The notes: a model not told the origin generated them from the letters alone. 64,000 nucleotides of DNA from Spirosoma profusum (GCF_014699005.1 NZ_JACWZY010000017.1:1-64000); one strand, 5' to 3'. Shown: positions 25,272 to 34,786, counted from the stretch's first letter. Translations and numbers: made by a program.

Positions 25272-26765
25272 ATGAATGAAACGCAGACGGCCGCTCAGTT
25301 AATGGCCAAACGATTCCCATTTAAGCCCACTCCTGGTCAGGAGCAGTTCTTCGAACAAATAGGCGCGTTCATCACTCACGAAGAATTTGAGCACTACCGC
25401 GATTGCTTTCTGCTACGTGGTTATGCCGGTACGGGTAAGACCACACTGGTTGGTACGTTGATCAAAATACTGCCGCGATTTGGCTTTAAATCCGTGCTTC
25501 TGGCTCCCACTGGCCGGGCTGCGAAAGTCATGACCAGCTACGCGAAAAAGCCTGCCCAGACAATTCACCGAAAAATTTACCGTCAGATGGCCGACCCGGG
25601 CTCGGGCGTTCTGGCCTTTCAACGGCAGAAAAATTATCATGAAAATACGCTGTTCATTGTCGATGAAGCCTCGATGATTTCGGATGAAGCCGATTTTGGC
25701 GGGAAAGGGTTACTGACTGATTTAATTGATTTCGTCTTCGAAAATTCGGGTAACAAACTGATGCTGGTGGGCGATACGGCTCAATTGCCGCCTGTCGGTC
25801 GGGAGTTGAGCCCGGCACTGGACCGGGGCTTTCTGGCCAGTTCTTTCGACATGAAAGTTTACGAACAGGAACTAACCGAAGTGATGCGTCAGGATGAAGA
25901 ATCGGGCATTTTATATAATGCAACCAACCTGCGAGTGCTGCTTGATTCCGACGTTTCACCCACACCTAAAGCGGTCGACTTTGACACGCTATTGACCAAC
26001 AAATACACGCCTACGCCCACCGAAATACCAGACATTCGCCTGAACGTCCGCTCATTCACCGACATTTACAAAATGCCGCTGACAAAGCTGGAAGATGGCA
26101 TTCGCTACGCCTACGATAAATACGGCCGGGAAAACACGGCTATCATTTGTCGGTCTAACAAAACGGCTGTTCAGTACAACCAGTTTGTCAGGCGGATGAT
26201 TGACCAGTGTGAAGAAGAACTCGACGCGGGCGACATGCTCATGATTGCCCGGAACAACTACACCATACTCGACGAAGAATCGGCAGCGGGTTTTCTGGCG
26301 AATGGTGAATTTGTGGAAGTCCAGAAGATACGTAACAAGGAAGAAATGCACGGTTTTCGGTTCGCCACCGTTACGTTACGCTTGGTTGATTACGAGGATC
26401 AGCCCGATTTCGAAGCGAAAATTATCCTCGATACGTTGTATTCACCCAATCCATCGCTAAATTCTGAGCAATATAAGGGCCTGTATGAGAGCGTAATGAA
26501 GGATTATTTTTATATCAAGAGCAAGAAAGAACGTACCGAAGCCATCCGGCGAGACCCATATCTGAATGCTCTCCAGGTGAAATTTGCCTATGCGCTCACC
26601 TGTCATAAAGCGCAGGGTGGTCAGTGGAGCGCCGTATTTGTGGACCAGGGCTTTTTACCGGATGGGCAGGTGAACGATGAATTTGTCCGGTGGTTATATA
26701 CGGCACTGACCCGCGCCACTGACGAAGCCTTTTTGATGAATTTTAATTCGCAGTTTTTTCAGTAA
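25272..26765 (+). CDS. RecD-like ATP-dependent DNA helicase
   Basis: 497 residues, superfamily 1B helicase. Walker A is GYAGTGKTT, motif II FIVDEASMI, motif III VGDTAQLPPV, motif V/VI in the UvrD_C-like end ALTCHKAQGGQWSAVF and YTALTRATD. It is related to RecD/TraA/Dda-type helicases but has no RecB or RecC neighbours, so it is probably a stand-alone helicase in repair or replication restart. The ATG at 25272 (MNETQTAAQLM) is chosen because the 46 residues upstream of it would be encoded by the family E repeat. Confidence 0.92.
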   Translation: MNETQTAAQLMAKRFPFKPTPGQEQFFEQIGAFITHEEFEHYRDCFLLRGYAGTGKTTLVGTLIKILPRFGFKSVLLAPTGRAAKVMTSYAKKPAQTIHRKIYRQMADPGSGVLAFQRQKNYHENTLFIVDEASMISDEADFGGKGLLTDLIDFVFENSGNKLMLVGDTAQLPPVGRELSPALDRGFLASSFDMKVYEQELTEVMRQDEESGILYNATNLRVLLDSDVSPTPKAVDFDTLLTNKYTPTPTEIPDIRLNVRSFTDIYKMPLTKLEDGIRYAYDKYGRENTAIICRSNKTAVQYNQFVRRMIDQCEEELDAGDMLMIARNNYTILDEESAAGFLANGEFVEVQKIRNKEEMHGFRFATVTLRLVDYEDQPDFEAKIILDTLYSPNPSLNSEQYKGLYESVMKDYFYIKSKKERTEAIRRDPYLNALQVKFAYALTCHKAQGGQWSAVFVDQGFLPDGQVNDEFVRWLYTALTRATDEAFLMNFNSQFFQ

Positions 26766-26772
26766 AACGTTA

Positions 26773-26862
26773 GTCGCAGAGAAACGCAGAGGAGGCACGG
26801 AGATGCACTGAGGAAATAAATTCTCAGTGCATCTCCGTGCCTCCTCTGCGTTTCTCTGCGAC
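26773..26862. repeat. Hairpin repeat, family F (GTCGCAGAGAAACGCAGAGG)
   Basis: Perfect 40-bp arms at 26773-26812 and 26823-26862 with a 10-nt loop. It begins 8 bp after the helicase stop and probably terminates that gene. The wording resembles a repeat common in many environmental bacteria. Confidence 0.9.
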
Positions 26863-27086
26863 TTAACTTGTTAGGATTCAGTACTAAAAAATGGTGTGGA
26901 TAGAAGCGGAATAATGTTCGTTCAACAGGACAATTTTAACCACGAACAGATATGAATAGAAAGTCGGGATAAACAAAGATCATATTTTTGGGAAAACTGG
27001 CTGCGTTACTGTTTTTCGTTTATCTTTCCGTTCTATTACGTTTTTTCTTCGGTTCAGTTTCATTCATTTACCGCTATTTTATCGGC
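26863..27086. other. Intergenic region before the paralogue pair
   Basis: About 220 bp without a supported gene. The reading frame of the next gene is open from a TTG at 26988 and would give a hydrophobic extension. The second paralogue has no counterpart of it, so I treat the stretch as leader. No strong promoter box is seen. Confidence 0.4.
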
Positions 27087-27893
27087 ATGGAAAAAGTGAG
27101 CAAATCCATTCCCGAAATAGAGATGCAAGCCCTTCGCGAGGGCATAAAAAGTAAATACAGCTTATATCAGCAAATAGACCGGGACCACTTCCCCGACTTT
27201 GAATACAACACCAATCGAGCAAACTACAAACCGCTTCGGGATTCTTTTGTAAAAGAGCTTTTTGGGGTACAAGGGCTGGATGCTACGTCAAGCGCAATTC
27301 ATATTCCCAGTACGAATACCTTAGCCCTCCTCTTCACAGATGAGCACTACGTACCCGGCAAGAAATTGCTCGATACTTGCAAGTTGTATGCAACAGAAAG
27401 ATCGATAAGCGAAGAGAATCATACACCCATATCCGTTACGGATCAGGTTGAGACAAAACCTGTATCGATATCTCCGAAGCTGATGGCCGGTGGATTCGCG
27501 GTTTTAACCGGTATGATTGTTCTCCTGTATATCGCCCGACAATTTACTACCCCCGTTCCCAGCAACTTAGTCATTATTCGCCCCCTTCCCCAAAGCCCTG
27601 TTCCGGTTGAGCTGGTTGTTAAAGGCACCGTATCAAATGCCGAATTGGTATGGCTTGCCGTTCGCTACGAAAAAGGGAAAGATTACTGGATACAACCACC
27701 TATCAAAGTTCAGCATGATGGGAATTGGGTTGGTGTAGCTTATGCAGGTAGCGAAAGTAGCGACCATGCTGGATTAACGTATCAAATACGGGCGTTCGTC
27801 AATCCCGTTCATGAATTGAAGAGTGGACAGATCTATTACGCCTGGCCTGAAGCGGAGCTTACCTCATCGATAGTAGAAGTAGTTCGCAAATAA
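27087..27893 (+). CDS. Membrane protein of unknown function, tandem paralogue 1
   Basis: 268 residues, not recognised. Three parts: a cytoplasmic N-terminal domain (about 1-110) with YNTNRANYKPLR and HIPSTNTLALLFTD; one membrane helix (about 134-155); and a C-terminal beta-rich domain (about 160-268) with VKGTVSNAELVWLAVRY, QIRAFVNP and YYAWPEAEL, of Ig-like look. The ATG at 27087 aligns with the start of the second paralogue. The layout (intracellular module, single helix, external sandwich) suggests a sensor or adaptor, which is inference only. Confidence 0.75.
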   Translation: MEKVSKSIPEIEMQALREGIKSKYSLYQQIDRDHFPDFEYNTNRANYKPLRDSFVKELFGVQGLDATSSAIHIPSTNTLALLFTDEHYVPGKKLLDTCKLYATERSISEENHTPISVTDQVETKPVSISPKLMAGGFAVLTGMIVLLYIARQFTTPVPSNLVIIRPLPQSPVPVELVVKGTVSNAELVWLAVRYEKGKDYWIQPPIKVQHDGNWVGVAYAGSESSDHAGLTYQIRAFVNPVHELKSGQIYYAWPEAELTSSIVEVVRK

Positions 27894-27939
27894 CAAATCG
27901 ACCTGAGGTGGTGTTATTTTTAGGCTTATTCACACGGAT

Positions 27940-28794
27940 ATGGAAGATAAGGACAATCCTATCAATATAGATGAGGTAAAAAACTTGCGCGAAAGAATCA
28001 GAACCAAATACGATACGTATTACAAACGCGATAAAGTCCGATTTCCAACCATCGATTACAATACGAATCGGGGCAATTATGAACCGCTTCGGCAGTCCTT
28101 CGTTGAGGAGTTTTACGTAGTAAGAGGAATAGATCGGGTGGATAACAATCTTCATATTCCTAGTACAAACACGCTGGCTCTACTGTTCACAGATGATAAT
28201 TATCTGCCCGGAAAGAAAATTCTAAATACCTGTCGCTCCTACGCCGAAGGAAAATCAACCGTAATTGCAGATACTAGAAATCAGCCTGATAGTCAGACCA
28301 AAACGTCGCCTGATACGGCGAATCGTAAACTATTTATGGCAGGTTTCATATTTCTGACTGGATTAGTTGTTTATGGAATCATTAAGTATTTATTTCCGTC
28401 GCGGGCGAGTGATTTAGTCATCCATACACCGCATAATGCAGAGACTGTACCTCGTATAGTAGCTATTGAAGGTAACGTATCGAATGCAGATTCAGTTTGG
28501 GTCGTTGTTCACCCGATTAGCTGGAACAGAAGTTATGAGCCTGATGGAGGCTGGAATAAGTATTTTATTCAGGCACCCGTTAAAGTTGAAAGCAACGGAA
28601 CCTGGAAATGTGTTCTCTATATTGGCAGCACTAATGCAGGAGAAGCTGGCGTTAAGTGGCAGATTCGCGCCTTTGTCAACCCTGAACAGGATTATAAATC
28701 CTTGTACACGTCTTCAGATTTGTATCATCAGTGGCCAAAAGCCGAACTCTCAACCCAGGCCATTGAAGTAACTAGAGGTCCTAAAAACGAATAA
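27940..28794 (+). CDS. Membrane protein of unknown function, tandem paralogue 2
   Basis: 284 residues, same three-part design as the gene 47 bp upstream. The N-terminal domain repeats YNTNRGNYEPLR and HIPSTNTLALLFTD almost exactly. The membrane helix is at about 131-149. The C-terminal domain keeps VSNADSVWVVV, WQIRAFVNP and QWPKAEL. Between the two genes the helix sequence and the linkers have diverged far more than the N-terminal domain, so that domain carries the conserved job. It is followed after 9 bp by the DUF4126 gene, probably in one transcript. Confidence 0.78.
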   Translation: MEDKDNPINIDEVKNLRERIRTKYDTYYKRDKVRFPTIDYNTNRGNYEPLRQSFVEEFYVVRGIDRVDNNLHIPSTNTLALLFTDDNYLPGKKILNTCRSYAEGKSTVIADTRNQPDSQTKTSPDTANRKLFMAGFIFLTGLVVYGIIKYLFPSRASDLVIHTPHNAETVPRIVAIEGNVSNADSVWVVVHPISWNRSYEPDGGWNKYFIQAPVKVESNGTWKCVLYIGSTNAGEAGVKWQIRAFVNPEQDYKSLYTSSDLYHQWPKAELSTQAIEVTRGPKNE

Positions 28795-28803
28795 CGTAGC
28801 ACT

Positions 28804-29436
28804 ATGACAATTGAATGGTTTGTGAGTGCCTGTATCGGCGTCGGGTTAGCGGCCTGTTGTGGTTTTCGGGTATTCATTCCGCTGCTGATTGCCAGCTTAG
28901 CTACCAAATTAGGCGTAATTGGCACCGTATCGGGTTATGAATGGATTAGCGGCTGGCCTGTTTTACTAGGACTTTCCGTCGCGACAGTCTTTGAATTAGG
29001 AGCGTATTACATTCCCTGGCTCGACAACCTGCTGGATGCCATAGCTACACCAGCCTCCATCATTGCCGGTACGTTGCTTAGTACGTCGTTCCTGCACATC
29101 GATGACGACGTATTACGTTGGGGACTTGGCCTGATGCTGGGGGGAAGTTCGGCGGGAATTATTCAGGCGGGAACCAGTCTGCTACGTTTGGGATCGACGG
29201 CTACTACAGGTGGAACGGCCAATCCGATAATTGCCACAGGCGAGAACGTAGCATCCGTGGGGCTATCGCTGTTCACGATTTTTCTGCCGCTGATTGCCAT
29301 TGTACTTATTTTCGTTGTATTGTTTTTCGTTCTGAGTCGACTGATCGCCAAACGAAAAATATGGTTTTCGCGACCATCCAAACAGGCAGGAGGCTCCATC
29401 ACGCAGATACCACGTAGCAACAACGGTCGGTCCTAA
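28804..29436 (+). CDS. DUF4126 membrane protein
   Basis: 210 residues with five to six hydrophobic helices (WFVSACIGVGLAACCGFRVFIPLLIASLA; GGSSAGIIQAGTSLLRLGSTATTGG; IFLPLIAIVLIFVVLFFVLSRL) and a basic C-terminal tail. DUF4126 is widespread and uncharacterised. It follows the two paralogous membrane proteins with a 9-bp gap and is likely co-transcribed with at least the second. Confidence 0.85.
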   Translation: MTIEWFVSACIGVGLAACCGFRVFIPLLIASLATKLGVIGTVSGYEWISGWPVLLGLSVATVFELGAYYIPWLDNLLDAIATPASIIAGTLLSTSFLHIDDDVLRWGLGLMLGGSSAGIIQAGTSLLRLGSTATTGGTANPIIATGENVASVGLSLFTIFLPLIAIVLIFVVLFFVLSRLIAKRKIWFSRPSKQAGGSITQIPRSNNGRS

Positions 29437-29442
29437 AAAAGA

Positions 29443-29475
29443 GCGTTGGCCCAGGTTAACATCCCGAACCAACGC
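29443..29475. terminator. Terminator hairpin between convergent genes
   Basis: GCGTTGG (29443-29449) pairs with CCAACGC (29469-29475). An A-run precedes it and an AT-rich stretch follows. It separates the DUF4126 gene from htpG. Confidence 0.55.
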
Positions 29476-29500
29476 CCAATTTTCTACTTCAAATCGTCAA

Positions 29501-31330
29501 TTACAACGTAGCAACCGTCCGGCGAACAAAGGCGGTCAAATCGGCGCCGGTGAGCATGTTTTGCGACAGAAGCGCTAAATCGTACACCTGTTTCACCAGT
29601 GATTTCTGCGTATCAGCATCAGTTTCGGTCAGAATTTTTGCCGTCAGCGGGTGATTGGCGTTAACCGCTACGTTGTAGGTAGCCGGGAAATTTCCGTAGA
29701 ACGAAGATTCTCCTGACAAAGCCGACATATCTTTCATCCGACGCATAAACTCTGGCATCGTGATGGTCACTGGAAGTTCATCGGTAGGCATGGCTTCGAC
29801 GCTGACGTTCAGCATTTTATTATCCAATACCTGATCGAAAACTTCCTTCAGTTTTTTCTGGTCATCTTCCGATAATACGCTCTCGTTATTCAGCCCTTTG
29901 TCAATAAGTTTATCCAACGTATCGGCATCAACGCGCACGAAATGAACCTTTTCCAGCTTCTGTTCCAGCGCGTTGATAAAGTGGGCATCGATGATATTGT
30001 CCATCTGCAATACGTCGTAACCGCGCCGACGAGCCGATTCAATATAAGCGTCCTGCTGTTTGCGGTCAGAAGTGTAAAGCAGCACTACCATGTCGTTTTT
30101 GTCGGTCTGGTTGGCCTGCACTTTCTCCTGATACTCGTCCAACGTAGCAAATTCACCTTCGGTGTTTTTCAGCAGCACGAAATTCCTGGCTTTTTCCCAG
30201 AATTTATCGTCGCTCAGAATTCCGTATTTGATAAACAGACCGATGTCATCGAATTTCTCTTCGAATGCTTTACGGTCGGCGTTGAACAGATCATTGAGTT
30301 TATCGGCGACTTTCCGGGTGATGTATCCGTTGATTTTCTTTACGTTAGCATCAGCCTGGAGGAAGCTCCGTGATACGTTCAGCGGAATGTCTGGCGAATC
30401 GATTACGCCATGTAGCATCATCAGGAAGTCGGGCACTACGTCCTTCACTTCGTCGGTAATGAACACCTGACGGCTATACAACTGGATTTTCTCGCGCTGG
30501 AATCTCAGTTCGTTTTTGATACGTGGGAAGTAGAGAATCCCGGTTAAGTTAAACGGATAATCGACGTTCAGATGAATCCAGAAAAGCGGTTCCTCGCTCA
30601 TCGGGTACAGCTCACGATAGAAATTCTTATAATCTTCGTCAGTCAGTTCCGACGGCGCTTTTGTCCAGATGGGCGACGTATTGTTTACCGTTTTTCCGTC
30701 GAATTCAACGGGAACAGGCAGGAATCGGGCATATTTATCGAGAATGCTCTGTAAGCGACCTTTATTCAAAAACTCTTCTGAATCAGATGCGATGTGCAGA
30801 ATTATGTCGGTGCCGCGCTCACTACGTTCAGCGGGTGAAATTTCGAATTCAGTCGAACCATCGCATGTCCAACGTACTGCCTCTGCCCCATCGCGATACG
30901 ATTTCGAGACGATTTCGACCGTCGACGCCACCATAAACGCCGAATAGAATCCTAGGCCAAAATGACCGATAATCTGGCCTTTGTCATCAGTTTTGTCTTT
31001 GTATTTTTCGAGGAAATCAGACGCGCCGGAGAAAGCAATCTGGTTGATGTATTTTTTGATTTCCTCGGCGGTCATCCCGATACCATTGTCGCTAACGGTA
31101 ATAGTTTTGGCTTCTTCATCCAGCGAAACCGTTACTTTCAGATCACCCAGTTCACCACCAAATTCGCCAAATGATGAAAGTTGACGCAGTTTTTGCGTAG
31201 CATCGACGGCGTTGGAGACTAGCTCGCGCAGGAAAATTTCATGGTCAGAATACAGAAATTTCTTAATGATCGGGAAGATATTCTCTGTGTGGATCGAAAT
31301 CTGTCCCTTTTCGTTTTGTAGGGTTTCCAT
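29501..31330 (-). CDS. htpG: Molecular chaperone HtpG (Hsp90)
   Basis: ATP-dependent chaperone, cytoplasmic homodimer. 609 residues with the GHKL nucleotide site (ELVSNAVDATQKL, DNGIGM, GHFGLGFYSAFMV), the middle domain (SRSFLQADANVKKI) and a C-terminal dimerisation part. It keeps the full family length. It is divergent from a small lipoprotein gene across 152 bp. No heat-shock operator was recognised. Confidence 0.97.
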   Translation of the reverse strand: METLQNEKGQISIHTENIFPIIKKFLYSDHEIFLRELVSNAVDATQKLRQLSSFGEFGGELGDLKVTVSLDEEAKTITVSDNGIGMTAEEIKKYINQIAFSGASDFLEKYKDKTDDKGQIIGHFGLGFYSAFMVASTVEIVSKSYRDGAEAVRWTCDGSTEFEISPAERSERGTDIILHIASDSEEFLNKGRLQSILDKYARFLPVPVEFDGKTVNNTSPIWTKAPSELTDEDYKNFYRELYPMSEEPLFWIHLNVDYPFNLTGILYFPRIKNELRFQREKIQLYSRQVFITDEVKDVVPDFLMMLHGVIDSPDIPLNVSRSFLQADANVKKINGYITRKVADKLNDLFNADRKAFEEKFDDIGLFIKYGILSDDKFWEKARNFVLLKNTEGEFATLDEYQEKVQANQTDKNDMVVLLYTSDRKQQDAYIESARRRGYDVLQMDNIIDAHFINALEQKLEKVHFVRVDADTLDKLIDKGLNNESVLSEDDQKKLKEVFDQVLDNKMLNVSVEAMPTDELPVTITMPEFMRRMKDMSALSGESSFYGNFPATYNVAVNANHPLTAKILTETDADTQKSLVKQVYDLALLSQNMLTGADLTAFVRRTVATL

Positions 31331-31482
31331 AGTTTACTATTAGATGGCTACTTGATTACATAAACGGCGCTCTTCAAATCTTGTTCCAGTACGTTCCTAT
31401 CTGACAGATTGACAGTTTTCAATTTTTGGTAGCCTTACAACCCCCTGCCCGATTTTCTGGTCTATACAGAAAAGTTGAAGCC

Positions 31483-31848
31483 ATGAAATCCGTTTTTCTC
31501 TGTCTGCTAGTCGTCCTGTTAAGTTGTCAGCGTACTCAAATAGACAGCCTCGTGCGTACTGAGGCCGCTTATATTTCCGATAGTTCACTCATTGCTGACG
31601 GTTGCGAAGACCATGTTCGCCTGGAAAAAACCGACTCAACCGGCAATGGTATTCCCTATAAACCGACGGACGCTACGTTGCCTATTTATCAGAAAGCGCT
31701 GGCAACCATTCCACCCAAACCAAACAGCAATGAACGTAATGTAACGGTTCGGTTCATTGAGACGGGAAAACAAGTCAAGTTACTGTGTGGCTGGGGTCAT
31801 ACGCCTAGTGTAGCCGAAATTGAGATTCTGGAAATCAAAGCGCGTTAA
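31483..31848 (+). CDS. Putative lipoprotein
   Basis: 121 residues. The signal sequence MKSVFLCLLVVLLSCQ ends in a lipobox-like LLSC, so the mature protein would be lipidated. No known domain; the C-terminal half (NVTVRFIETGKQVKLLCGWGHTPSVAEIEILEIKAR) is strand-rich. The frame is open to 31426, but the ATG at 31483 gives the signal peptide. Function unknown. Confidence 0.75.
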   Translation: MKSVFLCLLVVLLSCQRTQIDSLVRTEAAYISDSSLIADGCEDHVRLEKTDSTGNGIPYKPTDATLPIYQKALATIPPKPNSNERNVTVRFIETGKQVKLLCGWGHTPSVAEIEILEIKAR

Positions 31849-31893
31849 TCGCTCTTCTGAACACGCACTGAAAATTGGTTGTTACGTTCGTGT

Positions 31894-32199
31894 ATGACTT
31901 CGCCAACCTACACGGATATTTCCCTGCCGGAACTTGAAACGCTACGTCGTCAACCCAATACCGCCGTTGTCGATGTGCGGGACGAGTGGGAATTTGACGA
32001 ATTTAATATTGGTGGACTGAATATTCCGCTGCCCGATATCCGCGCCCGCAAAGCCGAACTCCTCCCCTACGATACGTTACTGGTGATTTGCACGAATGGC
32101 GTACGTAGCAAAGTAGCCGCTAAAGATTTACTACGTCAACCGGAGTTTAAGGAAAAGACTATTTATCATCTTCACGGTGGAATTATTGAGGACGTATGA
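31894..32199 (+). CDS. Rhodanese-like protein
   Basis: 101 residues, one rhodanese domain. The catalytic loop CTNGVRS (Cys66) follows LLVIC, with DVRDEWEFDEFNIGGLNIPL upstream. It is a single-domain sulfurtransferase or sulfur carrier. The ATG at 31894 is preferred over 31879 because the five extra residues are not family-like. It follows the lipoprotein gene on the same strand 45 bp downstream. Confidence 0.9.
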   Translation: MTSPTYTDISLPELETLRRQPNTAVVDVRDEWEFDEFNIGGLNIPLPDIRARKAELLPYDTLLVICTNGVRSKVAAKDLLRQPEFKEKTIYHLHGGIIEDV

Positions 32200-32211
32200 A
32201 TTAGGATGATA

Positions 32212-32388
32212 TCACAAGTCTTTGAGTTTTGACCCAACCAGGATCGAGAGAATTGTGAAAACGATACAAACGGTTGAATACATTTTGGCTTCATACCGTT
32301 CCTGAAACAATAACAAAATTACTATCGTTGCGGTCAAAACAGCGAAAAAAGTAAAAATCGCAAACAGGATTATATATATAGTTTTCAT
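32212..32388 (-). CDS. Small membrane protein
   Basis: 58 residues with two hydrophobic helices (about 3-27 and 38-54) joined by a short charged loop (FQERYEAKMYS). Not recognised. The start is the ATG at 32388; the frame is open three codons further. It ends 13 bp from the convergent rhodanese gene and lies just downstream of the bestrophin gene on the same strand, so it may be co-transcribed with it. Confidence 0.5.
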   Translation of the reverse strand: MKTIYIILFAIFTFFAVLTATIVILLLFQERYEAKMYSTVCIVFTILSILVGSKLKDL

Positions 32389-32401
32389 GCTTCCCACGCC
32401 A

Positions 32402-33331
32402 TTACGTTACGATGGTGAAGCCAGGTTTGGCAGCCTGCTTCTCAACAGGAGGTAAGTAAATCTGTAAAATATCGTGGACGTTGACCCGAATCAACTGGCT
32501 TAATTGACTCAAAGGCAAGTTGTTACGTTCCAAACCGAAGGGCTCCTCGATTTCTTCACCAATCATTTCCAGCCCGACCAGTACGTAGGATGTTAGCAAC
32601 ACGGCGGGAATGGTTAGGTAACCAAAAGCTGTGATGATCGTAAACGGCAACAGCGCTACGTATAGCATGATAAACAGCTTGATGAAGAGCATGTACGAAA
32701 ATGGAATCGGCGTGCTTTTAATACGTTCGCAAATACCGCATACGTCCATCAGAGTAGTCAGATGCTGATTCAGGTTAATATGCTGTGATTCAGATATATG
32801 ACCCTGACGATAGAGGCTCTCTGTTTTTACCCAGAGCTGATTTGAGACACCCGCTGGTTTATGATCGAAATTGCTCAGATCACGGCGTTCGCCTTCCTCA
32901 ACCATATCCAGTTCGCGCATATCGGATACATTTCTGAGATGATTTTTAAGGGCAAATGGAAAGTTGGAAATGGATTTGGCAAAGAAGGCACGACTGTCTT
33001 GATCACCATCGGGCAGTACGGCGTTGAAGAAAATAGCCAGATTCCGGCAGTTGTTTACTAATACGCCCCAAGCCTGCCGCCCTTCATAAAATCGGTCGTA
33101 GGCTGTATTCGTCCGAAAAATCAGTAGAAGACTCAGCAGGATACCCATTGCACCCAGAAATGAGGTCGGAGTATCTTTCAGAATTAGGTCGGTATAATGC
33201 ATTTCGGCCACTGTGACAACGACTACGTAGATAGCCACGACAATCAGCCGACGTAGTAAACCCCGTGCGGTGGGGCCTGTATGAAAATGCCAGATAGAGG
33301 GAAAAAGGCCCTTGTTTTTGTAGAGAATCAT
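32402..33331 (-). CDS. Bestrophin family (UPF0187) channel protein
   Basis: 309 residues, typical of bacterial bestrophin-like anion or cation channels, which are pentamers in the inner membrane. Helices are near 28-45, 57-72, 215-240 and 245-265. Family marks include FRTNTAYDRFYEGRQAWGVLVNNCRNL and EEIEEPFGLERNNLPL. No operon partner beyond the 58-residue membrane protein. Confidence 0.92.
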   Translation of the reverse strand: MILYKNKGLFPSIWHFHTGPTARGLLRRLIVVAIYVVVVTVAEMHYTDLILKDTPTSFLGAMGILLSLLLIFRTNTAYDRFYEGRQAWGVLVNNCRNLAIFFNAVLPDGDQDSRAFFAKSISNFPFALKNHLRNVSDMRELDMVEEGERRDLSNFDHKPAGVSNQLWVKTESLYRQGHISESQHINLNQHLTTLMDVCGICERIKSTPIPFSYMLFIKLFIMLYVALLPFTIITAFGYLTIPAVLLTSYVLVGLEMIGEEIEEPFGLERNNLPLSQLSQLIRVNVHDILQIYLPPVEKQAAKPGFTIVT

Positions 33332-33391
33332 TCGTTAAGCGTAACGTAGTGTTTGGCAGCCAGCTTGCTGATTAGATAACTGCGCTTGGCG

Positions 33392-34171
33392 CTAAACGGT
33401 TATCATTCCCGCAAATACCCGTTTGGCTGGACCGATCAGATAGATAGCATCAAACTGGTTTTCACCCGTTACGTTGAAGGCTATACGCAGGTTGCCACCG
33501 ATGGTTCGAATTTGCACCGGACTCTGTAGCGAAAGCTGCTGGTGAGCGACGAGTGCAACGGCTGTTACGCCCGTACCACAGGAATAGGTTTCGTCTTCAA
33601 CGCCCCGCTCATACGTTCGGACAAATACTGTATTGTTAGTAAGCACCTGGGAAAAATTGACGTTCGTGCCCCCCGGCTGAAACGTAGCACTGTAGCGAAT
33701 GCTACGTCCCTCGCCCACTACGTCGTAAGATTCCAGATCATCGACAAACTGTACTACATGTGGGGAACCGGTATTTAGGAATGTCAGGCTGTTACGTTCA
33801 TCGACGCTCGTTACGTTGCTCATTTTCAGAAAAATATCTTCTCCTTCTACACGAGCCGTGTGTTCGCCGTCGACAGCCAGGAAACGTGTTTCTTCCTGAA
33901 AAATGCCCAGATCATGAGCAAATCGAACGATGCATCGACCGCCATTGCCGCACATGCTGCCTTCGGCGCCGTCGGCATTGAAGTAAACCATCTGGAAATC
34001 ATAATCAGGATGATTGCGCAGGAGAATCAACCCATCGGCACCAATCCCAAACCGACGATGGCACAGTTTTTCTACCAATGCCTGATCGGAAGCCGGAAAC
34101 GTTTCTGTACGGTCGTCAATCAAGACAAAATCGTTGCCGGTTCCCTGGTATTTTACGAAGTTAATGGTCAT
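33392..34171 (-). CDS. dapF: Diaminopimelate epimerase
   Basis: Converts LL- to meso-diaminopimelate for lysine and peptidoglycan synthesis. 259 residues with both catalytic cysteines in their motifs: MCGNGGRC (Cys74) and YSCGTGVTAVA (Cys198). No cofactor is needed. It starts at the ATG at 34171 and lies 82 bp downstream of rplS on the same strand. The gene has a high density of TACGT sites. Confidence 0.97.
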   Translation of the reverse strand: MTINFVKYQGTGNDFVLIDDRTETFPASDQALVEKLCHRRFGIGADGLILLRNHPDYDFQMVYFNADGAEGSMCGNGGRCIVRFAHDLGIFQEETRFLAVDGEHTARVEGEDIFLKMSNVTSVDERNSLTFLNTGSPHVVQFVDDLESYDVVGEGRSIRYSATFQPGGTNVNFSQVLTNNTVFVRTYERGVEDETYSCGTGVTAVALVAHQQLSLQSPVQIRTIGGNLRIAFNVTGENQFDAIYLIGPAKRVFAGMITV

Positions 34172-34199
34172 GAGAAGTTGTAAGGTTGTAATCTTTTGT

Positions 34200-34240
34200 C
34201 ATAAAAAAAGCCACCCGTTAAGGCAGCTTTTGATTTTCTG
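34200..34240 (-). terminator. Weak terminator after rplS
   Basis: An AAAAAAAGCC...GGCAGCTTTT stem of imperfect pairing just past the rplS stop codon, with an A-run that becomes a U-run on the minus strand. Confidence 0.5.
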
Positions 34241-34253
34241 GCAAACAAACAGG

Positions 34254-34631
34254 CTATTTTGCTGCTGCAACTGCTTTTGGTTTGCGCTCTTTCAGACGTG
34301 CAGCCTTACCTTGACGGCCACGCAGGAAGTACAGACGTGCGCGACGTACTTTACCCATACGCACCACTTCAATTTTGTCGATGTTAGGCGACAGAACTGG
34401 GAAAATCCGTTCAACACCTACGCCGTTCGATACTTTACGTACCGTAAAGGTTTCACCACCGCTGCTTGGGTTCCGGCGTTGAATTACCGTACCCGTAAAC
34501 ACCTGAATACGCTCTTTATTTCCTTCGCGGATTTTAACGTGTACGTTCACCGTATCACCTGCACGGAATGAGGGCAATTCGGTGCGACGTTGCGCGTTGT
34601 CTGCCTCCACTAATTTAATTAACTCGCTCAT
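34254..34631 (-). CDS. rplS: Ribosomal protein bL19
   Basis: 125 residues of the bL19 family, located at the 30S/50S interface: [64 protein letters not shown], and an Ala/Lys-rich tail. The ATG at 34631 (MSELIKLVE) is the usual start, although the frame runs to 34676. It has an excellent promoter at 34674-34704. The usual rpsP-rimM-trmD neighbours are absent here. Confidence 0.97.
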   Translation of the reverse strand: MSELIKLVEADNAQRRTELPSFRAGDTVNVHVKIREGNKERIQVFTGTVIQRRNPSSGGETFTVRKVSNGVGVERIFPVLSPNIDKIEVVRMGKVRRARLYFLRGRQGKAARLKERKPKAVAAAK

Positions 34632-34673
34632 GACCGTATATAAATCGCCAGTAAGTATTTTCGAAATGAGCCG

Positions 34674-34704
34674 CAAAGATAGTGTTTTTCATTGTAGTAA
34701 CAAA
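34674..34704 (-). promoter_or_regulatory. Consensus Bacteroidota promoter of rplS
   Basis: On the minus strand TTTG (34704-34701), exactly 19 bp, then TATCTTTG (34681-34674), which matches TTTG-N19-TAnnTTTG. It supports the rplS start at 34631, about 35 nt past the expected transcript start. Confidence 0.85.
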
Positions 34705-34786
34705 CGAAATCCCACAATCTCAATTGGTTTTGTTTGAATCCGGCTATTCGACCGCTACGTTAGTCTTGTACTGTTTTCGGAACGTA

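Noticed and set aside
26988..27086. Hydrophobic N-terminal extension of the first paralogue
   Set aside because: It would need a TTG start and has no counterpart in the second paralogue, whose start aligns with the ATG at 27087.
31397..31588. Minus-strand open frame opposite the lipoprotein gene
   Set aside because: Shadow of the lipoprotein reading frame; composition and position do not support a gene.
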